From: Microcoleus sp. FACHB-1515
GTDB lineage: Bacteria > Cyanobacteriota > Cyanobacteriia > Elainellales > Elainellaceae
Assembly: GCF_014696105.1 (NCBI RefSeq)
Contig: NZ_JACJPO010000054.1
Coordinates: 1 to 64,000 of the forward strand
Direction: 5' to 3'
Length of the DNA: 64,000 bases
Position numbers and translations under genes: made by a program
The notes under the pieces: generated by a model
Databases searched by the model: none
What the model saw: the letters and a program-made list of their open reading frames with translations, nothing else
Told to the model about the DNA's origin: nothing
Shown: positions 8,585 to 18,456 of the stretch, one piece after another
Position numbering within the stretch: the first letter of the stretch is position 1
Layout of the letters: every line of letters starts with the position of its first letter

Positions 8585-8622
8585 CGCGATATCGTGGAGA
8601 GGAAAAATCGAAAAATTGGCTC

Positions 8623-9060
8623 ATGAGCAGTTTGGATCAAGCCGCCTCGATCGAACTCGCGGCGCAAATTGACGCAGGCGATCGCAGCTTTGACAATGCC
8701 TACCGTGCAGTTTTGGCGGTCGAAGGTGCAGTTTATGTGCAGGGATTTTTGGTCACGCCGACTTCCATCGAGCCGATCGAGCATGGCTGGATCGAAGCGG
8801 GCGATCGCATTCTTGATCCAACGCTGGCGCGTTTGCCCAGTCCAACGCTGCTGCAATATTTTCCGGCTCAGCGACTCAGCCGCAAGCAGCTCAAAGCGGC
8901 GATCGAAGAAGCCCAAGAAGACTATCCCGAAGATGAACCGCTCCCGGTTTATGGCGCAGCTCCCTATGCGTACTACGGTGACGTAATGCTGGGCGGACAA
9001 GACTATCTTGATGCCTATGAAGCCGCAAAAGCTCAGTGCAACGCTGCTGACTTGAATTAG
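8623..9060 (+). CDS. Conserved hypothetical protein
   Basis: The product is 145 residues, soluble and acidic, with no signal peptide or membrane segment. The part YVQGFLVTPTSIEPIEHGW with IEAGDRILDPTL looks like a conserved block: it reads as a response-to-substrate phrase found in some cyanobacterial hypothetical proteins, but I cannot place it in a named family. The middle carries a lysine/glutamate-rich helix (RKQLKAAIEEAQEDY) and the end is DYLDAYEAAKAQ. The start ATG at 8623 has a GAGAGG sequence about 20 bases upstream. The frame extends further 5' only as a shadow of the GGDEF-EAL gene. Confidence 0.7.
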   Translation: MSSLDQAASIELAAQIDAGDRSFDNAYRAVLAVEGAVYVQGFLVTPTSIEPIEHGWIEAGDRILDPTLARLPSPTLLQYFPAQRLSRKQLKAAIEEAQEDYPEDEPLPVYGAAPYAYYGDVMLGGQDYLDAYEAAKAQCNAADLN

Positions 9061-9256
9061 GCTGCTGAACGACACGATCGACTGGCGATGCGCGGTCGCG
9101 CCGGACTGAAAGTTCCCAAGGTGGGCGACGGTGATTTTGTTGCGTGTCATTTAGCCGAGTCAATGAACAGCAGCGGTAATTTTTTGCTAAACAGAAAGGT
9201 GAATCGATCGCGGCTTGCCGGACTGTCGATTTGTTGCCGAACTATTTTCAAGATTT

Positions 9257-9859
9257 ATGGTAGGGAAATTTTTTCAAAAGCCAGCACCAGAGCAAAGCGA
9301 TCGCGTTCCTCCGGGGCAGCATCTCGCCAAAGGCTTTCCAGTTTTAACGTATGGGGAAACGCCGATCGTTTCCAAAGCAGAATGGCAGTTTCGCGTTTGG
9401 GGTCTTGCCAAGCCCGCAACGTTCACCTGGGACGATTTCATGAACATGCCCCAGAGCAACTTCACCGCAGATTTTCACTGCGTCACCACTTGGTCAAAGC
9501 TGGATGTGCAGTGGACAGGCGTGAAAGTGCTGGACTTCATGAAGCACATTGAAGTCGATCCCAAAGCCGTTCACATCATGGAACACTGCTACGGCGGCTA
9601 TACGACGAACATTGCAATCGATGACTTCCTGCGCGAAGAAAATTTCTTTGCTCACACGCTGTCTGGCGAACCGCTGCCTGCCGATCACGGTGGTCCGATG
9701 CGCCTCGTCGTCCCGCACCTGTACGCTTGGAAAAGCGCCAAGTGGATCAACGGTCTGGAATTTCTCGATCATCAAGAACTCGGCTTCTGGGAACGCAACG
9801 GCTATCACCATCGCGGCGAACCGTTTGCTGAAGAGCGCTACAGCAGTCGATTTTTCTGA
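9257..9859 (+). CDS. Sulfite oxidase-like molybdopterin oxidoreductase
   Basis: A 200-residue protein of the oxidoreductase molybdopterin-binding family (SuoX/YedY fold, YuiH-like branch). The block FHCVTTWSKLDVQWTGV holds C75, the expected cysteine ligand of molybdenum; the later blocks EHCYGGYTTN, HGGPMRLVVPHLYAWKSAKW and GFWERNGYH are typical. There is no Tat signal and no C-terminal dimerisation domain, so it should be cytoplasmic. The physiological substrate is unknown. The ATG at 9257 gives the normal N-terminus; the frame is open from 9215 but without conserved residues. Confidence 0.9.
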   Translation: MVGKFFQKPAPEQSDRVPPGQHLAKGFPVLTYGETPIVSKAEWQFRVWGLAKPATFTWDDFMNMPQSNFTADFHCVTTWSKLDVQWTGVKVLDFMKHIEVDPKAVHIMEHCYGGYTTNIAIDDFLREENFFAHTLSGEPLPADHGGPMRLVVPHLYAWKSAKWINGLEFLDHQELGFWERNGYHHRGEPFAEERYSSRFF

Positions 9860-9871
9860 GGCTGAAGGCGG

Positions 9872-9900
9872 AGGGATGAAGGCAGTGCTTTTTCATCCCT
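9872..9900 (+). terminator. Likely terminator of the oxidoreductase gene
   Basis: A 9-bp inverted repeat AGGGATGAA (9872-9880) / TTCATCCCT (9892-9900) with an 11-nt loop lies 12 bases after the stop codon. There is no long T-run after it, so the strength is uncertain. Confidence 0.5.
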
Positions 9901-9947
9901 TCCGATGAATGCGATACGATCGCACATAATGTAACGAGCAACACGCT

Positions 9948-10328
9948 ATGGAGTCAGAAACGCTGCCCACTGAGGTGATCTTGAGTCATCCGCGCAAAAC
10001 GATCGGCAATGTGCGGCTCGACTGGAACCCGCAGCCAGGGGCATTTCTCGACCTGGAAGGCAAAACCTACGCCGTTTTAGAACGCCGTCACCGCTATCAG
10101 TTTCGCGCCGGAAAATATCGCCTCCACAAAATCGCGCTCTATGTCCAAAAAGCGCAGCGACCAGCGGAACGCACGCAAATTGATGGTCGCTGGATCATTG
10201 GCGATGCATCTTGCCGCTTTAATGCCCTGTCGGAACTGATGCGCTGTGCCGTGAATCCAACTGGCCCCTGTGAGTCTTGCCGTTTCTATGAGCAGCACGC
10301 CGAATCGTTTGATGCGGTGACAGATTAG
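9948..10328 (+). CDS. DUF6464-like cyanobacterial protein
   Basis: The 126-residue basic, soluble protein resembles the cyanobacterial DUF6464 family (function unknown). It has GNVRLDWNPQPGAFLDLEG, then a cysteine-bearing C-terminal part: ASCRFNALSELMRCAVNPTG followed by PCESCRFYE. Four cysteines (C-R-F-N, R-C-A-V-N, P-C-x2-C) could bind a metal. The family name is from memory of the C-terminal pattern. Its 3' end overlaps the convergent LOG-like gene by 4 bases. Confidence 0.7.
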   Translation: MESETLPTEVILSHPRKTIGNVRLDWNPQPGAFLDLEGKTYAVLERRHRYQFRAGKYRLHKIALYVQKAQRPAERTQIDGRWIIGDASCRFNALSELMRCAVNPTGPCESCRFYEQHAESFDAVTD

Positions 10329-10807
10329 CCGCAAATTATTTTTGCCCAGTCGATCGCCTGCTCGATCGAGTCTGCCGTCTCAACCGCTCCCAACTGTTGA
10401 AAAAATTCGATACTGCGATCGGTTGCCCCTAGCAGCAAGACAGGCTTTTTTTCCTTCAGCGCGATCGCAACTTCGCTGGCCGTACCCGCTCCCATGCCGC
10501 AGGCGATCACCGCGTCGCTCGACAGAACGTTGATGGCGTTGCGGGCGTTGCCCATTCCGGTGCAAATTGCGATCGCTACTGCTGCCGAAGCGTTCGCCGC
10601 TGTGCGATCGGGCAAAATTCCGATCGTCAAGCCGCCCGCTTGCTGTGCGCCGCGACAAGCCGCATCCATCACGCCGACATTGCGGCCTCCGGTCAACAGC
10701 ACCCAGCCTTGAGCCGCGATCGCCCTGCCCAACTCAAACGCCAACTGTCGATCGATCGCGCTTGCACTTTCTCCGGCTCCCATCACGCCAACAATTATTT
10801 TTCGCAT
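10325..10807 (-). CDS. LOG-like Rossmann protein (TIGR00725 type)
   Basis: A 160-residue nucleotide-binding-fold protein related to the lysine decarboxylase-like/LOG superfamily. It shows an N-terminal GVMGAGE, LLTGGRNVGVMDAACRGA and ACGMGAGTASEVAIAL. In true LOG phosphoribohydrolases the second motif is PGGxGTxxE; here it reads GMGAGTASE, keeping the glutamate. This pattern fits the TIGR00725 family, whose reaction is not firmly known. Its 3' end overlaps that of the DUF6464-like gene. Confidence 0.8.
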   Translation of the reverse strand: MRKIIVGVMGAGESASAIDRQLAFELGRAIAAQGWVLLTGGRNVGVMDAACRGAQQAGGLTIGILPDRTAANASAAVAIAICTGMGNARNAINVLSSDAVIACGMGAGTASEVAIALKEKKPVLLLGATDRSIEFFQQLGAVETADSIEQAIDWAKIICG

Positions 10808-10954
10808 GGGTTAAAAACCTGAGTCGCGATCGCGCTTGTCAAAATTTGATCACATTGGGAACTGCAAACGGCGAAAACTCCCTCTTGAGAAATTTGCATC
10901 TTTGAATGGAGATTGACTAGGTTTAATATCAAACTAGCTCCTCCTCGAAAGTGA

Positions 10955-11938
10955 ATGGCTTCTACTCAGCGAAATCCAGCGGGTGTACTGCCGCTGGTGT
11001 CGGTGGTCATTCCCCTATACAACGCCGCCGCAGACCTGGATGGCCTGCTGCATTGTCTTGCACTTCAGGACTATCCGATCGATCGCGTGGAATATCTGCT
11101 GGTGGACAATGCCAGCCGCGATCGCACTGCCGCTCTGCTGCAAGCCGCCGCGCAACAATCGCATCTCCGTTTGCTCAGTCAGCCGCAGATTCAAAGCTCC
11201 TATGCGGCTCGCAACGTCGGTATTCAAGCGGCCAGCGGCGAAATCATTGCGTTTACGGATGCGGACTGTCGCCCCAAGTCGAACTGGCTCTCTCGCCTGG
11301 TTGCGCCGTTTGTCGATCGCACGGTCGGACTGGTGGCCGGAGAAGTTACCGCTCTTCCCGGTCGCACAATTTTGGAGCAGTTTGCCGATCGCCAAGCTTT
11401 CCTCTCACAGCGGCACACCTTGGCGCATTCGCACCCTTATGGTCAAACGGCGAATCTGGCCGTGCGGCGATCGATTTTTGAGCAAATTGGCTTGTTTCGT
11501 CCTTATCTGACGACCGGAGGCGACGCGGATTTTTGCTGGCGCGTGCAGCAGCAGACCGACTGGCGATTGACGTTTGCGCCCGATGCGATCGTGCAGCATC
11601 GGCATCGATCGCGTCTTCCTGAACTGCGGCAGCAGTGGCAGCGCTACGGCCAATCGAACCGCTATTTGCACGAACTACACGGCGTTGCACTCGCACCCGA
11701 ACTGAACGCGCTAGATTATCTCTACCGCTGTAGTCGCTGGCTGGTGAAGGAAATGCCGATCGCGCTGGTGCAGCAGCAATGGACAACGCTGCTCGACACG
11801 CCGCTGCACTTGGTTTGCGTTCAAGCACGGCTGCATGGTCAGCAGCGATCGCAACTGCCGCCCAAAGCAGATTGGATTGAGCCGTTTGCCAAGCCGCTGC
11901 TGACCTGCGGCACTCGTCGCAGCAAACCGCCTGACTAG
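10955..11938 (+). CDS. Glycosyltransferase family 2
   Basis: The 327-residue GT-A fold transferase has VSVVIPLYNAAADLDGLL at the N-terminus, LLVDNASRDRT, SYAARNVGIQAASGEII and the metal-binding DxD-like FTDADCRPK, followed by LTTGGDADFCWRVQQ. No N-terminal signal is seen; the C-terminal third lacks a clear membrane segment. It probably adds a sugar to an envelope glycan or lipid. The acceptor cannot be predicted, and no polysaccharide cluster surrounds it. Confidence 0.9.
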   Translation: MASTQRNPAGVLPLVSVVIPLYNAAADLDGLLHCLALQDYPIDRVEYLLVDNASRDRTAALLQAAAQQSHLRLLSQPQIQSSYAARNVGIQAASGEIIAFTDADCRPKSNWLSRLVAPFVDRTVGLVAGEVTALPGRTILEQFADRQAFLSQRHTLAHSHPYGQTANLAVRRSIFEQIGLFRPYLTTGGDADFCWRVQQQTDWRLTFAPDAIVQHRHRSRLPELRQQWQRYGQSNRYLHELHGVALAPELNALDYLYRCSRWLVKEMPIALVQQQWTTLLDTPLHLVCVQARLHGQQRSQLPPKADWIEPFAKPLLTCGTRRSKPPD

Positions 11939-12042
11939 CGAATGGCCTGATAGCTCTTGGCTACAGGCGGGAACGTTAAATTCCACAAGTTCCTCTGGTT
12001 CGCTTTGGTTGCCCCGCTATTGTTGCCCTCCGTGAAGCTCCA

Positions 12043-13899
12043 GTGAAGTTCTCCTTGTTCTCCTCACACCGACTGCTGCCCCGATTCGATCGCCCCCAAA
12101 CCTGGCTGTCTGCTTTGGCCTTGGCGATCGGCCTTGCTGCTCCTGCCCACGCTGCCGAACGGCTCACTATCCGCTTGGGACCAGTGCAGCAAACCGTTGA
12201 AGTATCCGATCTAGCACGATTTGCTCAGACGGGCGAAGTTCCAGACTCGCTAAATCTGTTTGCGCCCTTGCTGAACGCAGACACACAGCAAGCACTCACC
12301 AGTCGGCTGCTGGTTGAACCCGAAGTGGCCGAAAAGCTGATGGATGACTTGATGCAGACTTCAGCCGGAGAGCGAATTTTAGGCACGATCAATCTGGCCT
12401 TGCCCGACAGCAGCCCGCAGACGATCAAAACCGCGATCGCCAACGCCACCCAGCAGCGCGAAGGCTTAAGCGTGATTGGCTTTTTGCGCGGCTATCCCGA
12501 CCAAACGCTGACGATCGATGCGCGATCGGCGATCGTCCTGGCGTCCCAGATGAACCTTCCCTATTGGCACAGTCAGGCACTCGGTTCGCTGCTGCAAAGC
12601 GAACTGACGGTTCCCGATGCCAGCTTCAACGCGCAGTTTGACCCGACGCAACTGGGGCCAGAGTGGGTACGTCAGCAAACTTTGACCTTTCACGATTACG
12701 ATCGCAACCGCTCCATTCCGGTTGATCTCTACTGGAGTCGGCACACGCGCGGTCCCTTGATCGTCATTTCACACGGCTTTGGTGCCGATCGCCGCTTCTT
12801 GAGCTATCTAGGCTATCATCTCGCCTCCTATGGCTTCAGCGTGGCAGCGATCGAGCATCCGGGCAGCAATGTCACCTGGCTGACGCAGATTGCGACGCAA
12901 ACGAGCTACGGAACGCCCAGCGAAATTTTGCCCGCCAACGAATTTATCGATCGCCCCAAAGATGTCAGCTTTTTGCTCGACCAGCTTCGCCGACTCAACG
13001 AATATTCCCTGACCTTTCGCGGCAAGTTCAACACGCAGCAGACCACCGTGATCGGCCACTCGCTCGGCGGCTACACGGCGTTGGCTTTAGCGGGCGGACA
13101 GCTTGATTTGGCGCAACTGCGGCAGTTTTGCGATGTGCGACAGCTTGTTGGGCTTGCGCCTGCGGACTGGCTTCAGTGTGCCGCTGTTGATCTGCCGACT
13201 GACCAGCCTGTGAATCTGCGCGATCCGCGTGTCGTTCAAGCGATCGCGCTCAATCCGGTGATTGGACATCTCTTTTCTGCCGCCAGTTTGAGCAAAATTA
13301 CCGTTCCCGTCATGATGCTCAGCAGTACGGATGACGCCATTACGCCCGCTGTGAGCCAGCAGCTTTTGCCGTTTGCACAACTGCGAATGAAAAATAAGTA
13401 TTTGCTGGCGGCGATCGGTGGGACGCACCTGAGCGCAGGCGATCCGGCGAATCTCAATCAAGCCCTGACGCAAAGCTTGTTTGTGCGCGAACGGCGCGGC
13501 GAAGATACCGAAGTGCTGCGGCAAATGCTGCGCGGCACGACTTTGGCCTTCGTCGAGCAGATGACGCCCCAAGCACGACGCTATGCGCCGTTTCTTTCGT
13601 CGGCCTATGTCCAGTCGTTTTCCAGTCCCAGCCTTCAGTTACGCCTCAGTTCGAGTTTGCCTGCCAGCTTGTCAAACTGGCTGAGTGCCGCTGTGCCGAT
13701 CGAACAGTTTGTTTCAACCGCGCTGCTTCAGCAAGGCCGCCACCGCAACGCCGCCGAGTGCAACACTTCGGTTTCCTGCGTGTTCAGCCGTTTGCCTTTG
13801 GTAATGTTTATTTTGCCAGGAGGATTGCCGCTGGTCGCCGGAAAGTTTCGGCTCGATCGCTGGCAGCAGCGTCGCGATCGCAGAACACGTCGCCTGTAG
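12043..13899 (+). CDS. Exported alpha/beta hydrolase with DUF1400 domain
   Basis: A 618-residue secreted or periplasmic hydrolase. The GTG start gives a signal peptide (basic start, hydrophobic LSALALAIGLAAPAHA, cleavage probably after AHA about residue 37). A DUF1400-type cyanobacterial domain follows (about 38-180), then a dienelactone-hydrolase-like catalytic domain with VISHGFGADRRF, the nucleophile elbow GHSLGGYTALAL, an acid in LSSTDDAITP and the histidine in GTHLSAGD. The C-terminus includes a hydrophobic stretch (LPLVMFILPGGLPLVAG) before a very basic tail, possibly a membrane anchor. The substrate is unknown. Confidence 0.87.
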   Translation: MKFSLFSSHRLLPRFDRPQTWLSALALAIGLAAPAHAAERLTIRLGPVQQTVEVSDLARFAQTGEVPDSLNLFAPLLNADTQQALTSRLLVEPEVAEKLMDDLMQTSAGERILGTINLALPDSSPQTIKTAIANATQQREGLSVIGFLRGYPDQTLTIDARSAIVLASQMNLPYWHSQALGSLLQSELTVPDASFNAQFDPTQLGPEWVRQQTLTFHDYDRNRSIPVDLYWSRHTRGPLIVISHGFGADRRFLSYLGYHLASYGFSVAAIEHPGSNVTWLTQIATQTSYGTPSEILPANEFIDRPKDVSFLLDQLRRLNEYSLTFRGKFNTQQTTVIGHSLGGYTALALAGGQLDLAQLRQFCDVRQLVGLAPADWLQCAAVDLPTDQPVNLRDPRVVQAIALNPVIGHLFSAASLSKITVPVMMLSSTDDAITPAVSQQLLPFAQLRMKNKYLLAAIGGTHLSAGDPANLNQALTQSLFVRERRGEDTEVLRQMLRGTTLAFVEQMTPQARRYAPFLSSAYVQSFSSPSLQLRLSSSLPASLSNWLSAAVPIEQFVSTALLQQGRHRNAAECNTSVSCVFSRLPLVMFILPGGLPLVAGKFRLDRWQQRRDRRTRRL

Positions 13900-14197
13900 T
13901 TTTTACCACCGTGATTGTACAGAAAGCGCACAGCTAATCTGAACAAAAACCTTAGGGCGATCGCGGTTTTAACGAAAGCTTAAATCTGTTATGTTGCGTG
14001 CCTTTTCTAACGGTGACTAGTTTAGGATGGAGGCAGTTGTGCATTTTGAGAAGCGACCCAAGATCATTCGTTTTGCGCTGATCGAGAACGCATGGTCTGT
14101 TAAGTTTGAACGATAGCGGGTGGTGCCGCTAAACGATCGGGGTGTAGTGCCGTTTCAGTACAGTTCATCGCTGGACTTTAAGCGTTTTCAACCGTTC

Positions 14198-16459
14198 ATG
14201 AACTTCTCCGTCTCCGATCGATCGCTGATGAATTCAAGCGATTTGCAGGCATTTATTGAGCAGTCGAGCGATGCGTTTGTTGCGTATGATGCACGGCTGC
14301 GCTGCATTTCGCTGAATGCGGCTGGAGCAGAATTTCTTGGCCTCTCGCTTGATGGGGCGATCGACCGACCGATTGCTGAATTTTCCGATCGCACGATTCT
14401 CACAACGGTTGAGCAGGTCTTTGCCACGCAAATGAGCGTCACCGTGACGCATTCGCGCAGCGATCGCAGCTATGAGACGGTCTACACGCCCGTGCGCGAC
14501 GCTGCCGGAAGCGTTGTCAAAGTTTGTAGCTGGGGTCGCCCGATCGATCGCGCCGTTCCTGTGACCGCTGACGATCGCCGCCTTGCCACTTTCACCGCTG
14601 TGCTGCAACAGGTGATCGATCATTTGCCCTGGCTGATTTTTTGGAAAGACCGCAACCTGGTTTATCAAGGCTGCAATCAAGCTTGGGCAGAAGTGGCGGG
14701 CTTGAGCAGTCCAGCAGATGCGATCGGCAAAGTGGATGCTGACCTGCCCTGGACAGCCGCCGAAACCGAATGGTATCTCGAAATCGATCGCCGCGTGATG
14801 GAAACGGGCGTGGCCGAACTGCATATCGAGCAGACGCAGCACCAAGCCAACGGTCAGCGCAACTGGCGCGACTGCAACAAAATTCCGCTACGCAACGCTC
14901 AGGGCGAAATTATTGGCGTGCTGGGCACGATCGAAGACATCACGCAGCGCAAAGAAGCCGAACTGCGATTGCAAGAGCGCGAAACGCAATTTCGCACGCT
15001 GGCTCAGCGCGAAAAGCTGATCAACTACCTTGCCAGCCAGATTCGCAACTCGCTCGATCTCGAAACGATCTTGCAAACCACCGTCGATGCCCTCCGCAGC
15101 TTGCTTCAGGTCGATCGCTGCAACTTCGTGTGGTACTGCGCCGACACCGATCCGCCCAGCTACGATTTGGTGCATGAATCGCACGCCGCCGACTTGCCCA
15201 GCGTCATTCGCCGCTATCCGATCGACAATCCTGACAATCCGTTTCTTCAGGCGATGCTGAACTTTCGCACAGTGGCGATCGACAATCTCGCGACCGATGC
15301 GCTGCTCGATGCCCAAACCCGCGATCGCCTGATTGCCTCTGGCTACATTTCCCATCTCAGTTGCCCGGTTCAAACGCACTCTGGTCGCATTGGCATTCTC
15401 ACCTGCGCCCACACCCGCGAACAGCGATCGTGGCAAACCGAAGAAGTTGAACTGCTCGAAGCCACCGCGATTCAACTGGCGATCGCGCTCGACCAAGCCA
15501 CGCTCTATCACCAAAGCCACACCGCTGCCTTGCAAGCCCAAGCGCAAGCCCGTCAGCTTGCCCACGCGCTCAAAGAACTTCAGCGGACGCAAATGCAGCT
15601 GATCCAAACCGAAAAAATGTCAAGTTTGGGTCAGTTGGTGGCCGGAGTTGCTCATGAAATTAACAACCCCGTCACCTTCATCACGGGCAATTTGCTACAC
15701 ACGCACAACTACGCGCACGATTTGCTGGGCGTGCTGCATCTTTATCAGCAGCACTATCCCACTCCCGTTGAAGAAATTCAGCAGGCATCCGAAGCGATCG
15801 ACCTGGATTTCTTGATGGAAGATTTTCCCCGCCTGCTGGACTCCATGAAGGTTGGAGCCGAACGCATCCGCCAAATTGTCGCCAGCCTGCGGAACTTCTC
15901 GCGCTTCGACGAAGCGACCAAAAAGCCGATTGATCTGCACGAAGGACTCGACAACACGCTGATGATTTTGCAGCATCGCCTCAAAGCGAAACCGGACTGT
16001 CCTGCGATCGCGGTGATCAAAGATTACGGCGATCTGCCGCTTGTGGAATGCTGGGGCGGCCAGATCAATCAGGTGTTCATGAACATTTTGTCGAACGCGA
16101 TCGACGCGCTGGAAGACCGAGTCGCGCAAGAAACACAAGCCCGATTTGCCAAAGGCGAAAGCTTGAGCCGCTGGGATCAAAGCCCCTCGCCGCTGATTCG
16201 GATTGCCACCGACGTTTTGCCCACGTTCGATCGCGTCGTCATTCGCATCAGCGACAACGGCACGGGCATTCCGCCGCACGCCATTCGCCGCCTGTTCGAT
16301 CCGTTTTTCACCACCAAACCCGTCGGCACCGGAACTGGACTCGGCCTTTCCATCAGCTATCAAATCGTGGTGGATCGACATGGCGGCTTGTTGAAATGTC
16401 GATCGACTCCGCAGCAAGGCGCAGAATTTTGGATTGAACTGCCTGTGCATCAGCGGTAG
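14198..16459 (+). CDS. PAS-PAS-GAF sensor histidine kinase
   Basis: A soluble histidine kinase of 753 residues. It has two PAS domains (about 15-120 and 135-255; the second ends GTIEDITQRKEAE), a GAF domain (about 285-435) with VDRCNFVWYC and SHLSCPVQTHSGRIGILTC, a helical linker, and a kinase core with the H-box GVAHEINNPVTF (H486), N-box MNILSNAIDAL, and G-boxes SDNGTGIP and GTGTGLGLSIS. The GAF motif is like those of Cyanobacteria-type chromophore or small-molecule sensors but has no clear bilin cysteine. The frame also opens at a GTG (14120); ATG at 14198 or 14228 is more natural. No response regulator gene is adjacent. Confidence 0.92.
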   Translation: MNFSVSDRSLMNSSDLQAFIEQSSDAFVAYDARLRCISLNAAGAEFLGLSLDGAIDRPIAEFSDRTILTTVEQVFATQMSVTVTHSRSDRSYETVYTPVRDAAGSVVKVCSWGRPIDRAVPVTADDRRLATFTAVLQQVIDHLPWLIFWKDRNLVYQGCNQAWAEVAGLSSPADAIGKVDADLPWTAAETEWYLEIDRRVMETGVAELHIEQTQHQANGQRNWRDCNKIPLRNAQGEIIGVLGTIEDITQRKEAELRLQERETQFRTLAQREKLINYLASQIRNSLDLETILQTTVDALRSLLQVDRCNFVWYCADTDPPSYDLVHESHAADLPSVIRRYPIDNPDNPFLQAMLNFRTVAIDNLATDALLDAQTRDRLIASGYISHLSCPVQTHSGRIGILTCAHTREQRSWQTEEVELLEATAIQLAIALDQATLYHQSHTAALQAQAQARQLAHALKELQRTQMQLIQTEKMSSLGQLVAGVAHEINNPVTFITGNLLHTHNYAHDLLGVLHLYQQHYPTPVEEIQQASEAIDLDFLMEDFPRLLDSMKVGAERIRQIVASLRNFSRFDEATKKPIDLHEGLDNTLMILQHRLKAKPDCPAIAVIKDYGDLPLVECWGGQINQVFMNILSNAIDALEDRVAQETQARFAKGESLSRWDQSPSPLIRIATDVLPTFDRVVIRISDNGTGIPPHAIRRLFDPFFTTKPVGTGTGLGLSISYQIVVDRHGGLLKCRSTPQQGAEFWIELPVHQR

Positions 16460-16655
16460 AAGTCAGGAGTCGGCCAAAGCGAGTGAGTCTGCTTGACAAA
16501 CGATGACGATCGCCAGATTCACACCTCCAGATGTCAATCCCTCGATCGCCACAACTGCCGCTCCTGCCTTTACCAATTCCCAAAATGTCGATTTGCAGGC
16601 AAACGCAAATCAATTGCCAATGGTAGGATCGCTTCGATCGATTCGCATCCCCGCT

Positions 16656-17168
16656 ATGGATCTCAAAACTCTGATTCGCGACATTCCCGATTTTCCAAAA
16701 CCTGGCATTTTGTTTCGCGACATCACCACGCTGCTCAACAATCCAGACGGGTTGCGCTACACGATCGACCGCTTGGCCGACTCCTGCGGAGATCTCAACG
16801 TTGAATATGTCGCTGGAATGGAATCGCGCGGCTTTATTTTTGGCACCGCTTTGGCTTACCGCTTAGGCGTTGGCTTCATCCCTGTGCGTAAACCGGGAAA
16901 GCTGCCCGCTCCCACGTTTTCCGGCGAATATTTGCTGGAATATGGCAGCGATCGCCTCGAAATGCATCAGGACGCCGTACCTCCTGACAGCCGCGTTTTG
17001 ATCGTCGATGACCTGATCGCCACAGGCGGCACCGCCGCTGCCACCGCCAAGCTGATCGAACAGGCCAACGCTGAACTGGTAGGCTTTGCCTTTGTAATTG
17101 AGCTAACCTTTTTGCAAGGGCGCAAACAGCTTCCCGACGTTCCGATTCATACGCTTGTGCAGTATTAG
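16656..17168 (+). CDS. apt: Adenine phosphoribosyltransferase
   Basis: Apt salvages adenine to AMP using PRPP. The 170-residue protein is of standard length and has [46 protein letters not shown]-like residues (here [13 protein letters not shown]) and the PRPP loop [17 protein letters not shown]. The ATG at 16656 gives the family N-terminus; the frame is open from 16503 without conservation. A transporter permease gene starts 24 bases after the stop and may be cotranscribed. Confidence 0.96.
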   Translation: MDLKTLIRDIPDFPKPGILFRDITTLLNNPDGLRYTIDRLADSCGDLNVEYVAGMESRGFIFGTALAYRLGVGFIPVRKPGKLPAPTFSGEYLLEYGSDRLEMHQDAVPPDSRVLIVDDLIATGGTAAATAKLIEQANAELVGFAFVIELTFLQGRKQLPDVPIHTLVQY

Positions 17169-17192
17169 GTTGCCACTTGCTCTTCGACTCCT

Positions 17193-18248
17193 ATGACTTC
17201 TCGATCGACCCGCTCTTCTCGTCTCCAAACCATCGGCACTGGTGCTCGAAATTTCCTGACGGGCGAAACTTTTCGCTACATTGTCAAACGGCTGCTGCAA
17301 GCGCTGTTGACGCTGCTGTTGGCTTCAGCATTGTGCTTTGGAATTATTCAGCTTGCGCCCGGAGATTATTTGGATACGTTGCGATCGAATCCGCAGATCG
17401 ATCAAGAAACGATCCAAGCTTTGCAGGAGCAGTTTGGCCTGGATCAGCCTGTGTGGGAGCAATATCGCCGCTGGCTAACGCAAATTCTGACGCAGGGCAA
17501 TTTTGGCCGCAGTTTTGCCTACAACCGATCGGTGGCTGCGCTCTTGTGGGAGCGGGTTCCGGCCACGCTGCTGCTGTCGATCGCCTCCCTCCTAGTGACT
17601 TGGGCGATCGCCGTGCCGCTGGGAATTATTGGAGCGGTCAAGCAAAATACCTGGCTCGATCGAATTTTGCGCGTCCTGAGCTACACCGGACAAGGCTTTC
17701 CCGCCCTGATTACCGGATTGCTGCTGCTGTTTTTGGCGCAAAACCTGTCGCCGCTGGTTCCGGTTGGCGGCATGACCAGCATTGACCATTCGGATCTGTC
17801 CCCGATCGGCAAAGTTCTTGACATCGGCTGGCACATGATCTTTCCGACGCTGGCTTTGGGAATTACCGGATTTGCCGGACTGCAACGGCTCACACGCGGA
17901 CAGATGCTCGATGTGATGCGCCAAAACTACATTCAAACCGCTCGCGCCAAAGGCTTGCCAGAAAATCGCGTCATCTACGTTCACGCCCTGCGAAATGCCG
18001 TCAACCCGCTGATCACGCTGCTGGGATTTGAGTTCGCTGGCTTGCTGGGCGGCGCATTCATTACCGAAAATTTGTTTGACTGGCCGGGATTGGGTCAACT
18101 GATTTTGCAGGCACTCACGGCCCAAGATCTGTACTTGGTGATGGCAAGTTTGATGATGGGAGCCGTCTTGCTGATCATTGGCAACTTACTTGCTGATTTG
18201 CTGCTCAGTGCCGTTGACCCGCGCATCAAGCTCTCAGAGATTGATTAG
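17193..18248 (+). CDS. ABC transporter permease, DppB/OppB type
   Basis: The 351-residue inner membrane permease belongs to the binding-protein-dependent peptide/nickel transport class. It has a first membrane helix at about 35-55, a DYLDTLRSNPQIDQETIQ periplasmic region typical of DppB, and the ATPase-contact EAA loop RLTRGQMLDVMRQNYIQTAR followed by AKGLP. About six membrane helices are visible. Partner genes (DppC, ATPases, binding protein) are not in the window, which is common in cyanobacteria. The substrate is likely an oligopeptide, but this is not shown. Confidence 0.9.
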   Translation: MTSRSTRSSRLQTIGTGARNFLTGETFRYIVKRLLQALLTLLLASALCFGIIQLAPGDYLDTLRSNPQIDQETIQALQEQFGLDQPVWEQYRRWLTQILTQGNFGRSFAYNRSVAALLWERVPATLLLSIASLLVTWAIAVPLGIIGAVKQNTWLDRILRVLSYTGQGFPALITGLLLLFLAQNLSPLVPVGGMTSIDHSDLSPIGKVLDIGWHMIFPTLALGITGFAGLQRLTRGQMLDVMRQNYIQTARAKGLPENRVIYVHALRNAVNPLITLLGFEFAGLLGGAFITENLFDWPGLGQLILQALTAQDLYLVMASLMMGAVLLIIGNLLADLLLSAVDPRIKLSEID

Positions 18249-18456
18249 GCGAATGGGCAATACTCAGGCTGGTTCAACTTTTAGCGAGAAGCAAATCGAG
18301 CAATTTTGGTAAATGGTAGAAGACGAGCGAGTGTGACTTCGCGATCTGTGTCTTTAGGCGGCGTAAGATGAGAGCAAATTGCATCAAGATGAGAAGCAGC
18401 GCTCGCGCCAGCGGATGCTTTCGTATAATTGATGAAGTTTTGTTAAGGGATTTGTC

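Noticed and set aside
10325-10807. Assignment as an active cytokinin-activating LOG enzyme
   Set aside because: The PGGxGTxxE motif is altered to GMGAGTASE, so only the wider family is supported.
15695-16450. Long minus-strand open frame inside the histidine kinase gene
   Set aside because: It lies antisense to conserved kinase motifs, has no family features and no ribosome site. Similar long shadows at 50373-51119 and 57559-58296 were dropped for the same reason.
18253-18312. A 19-codon ORF just after the permease stop
   Set aside because: No ribosome site and no recognised sequence; likely chance.
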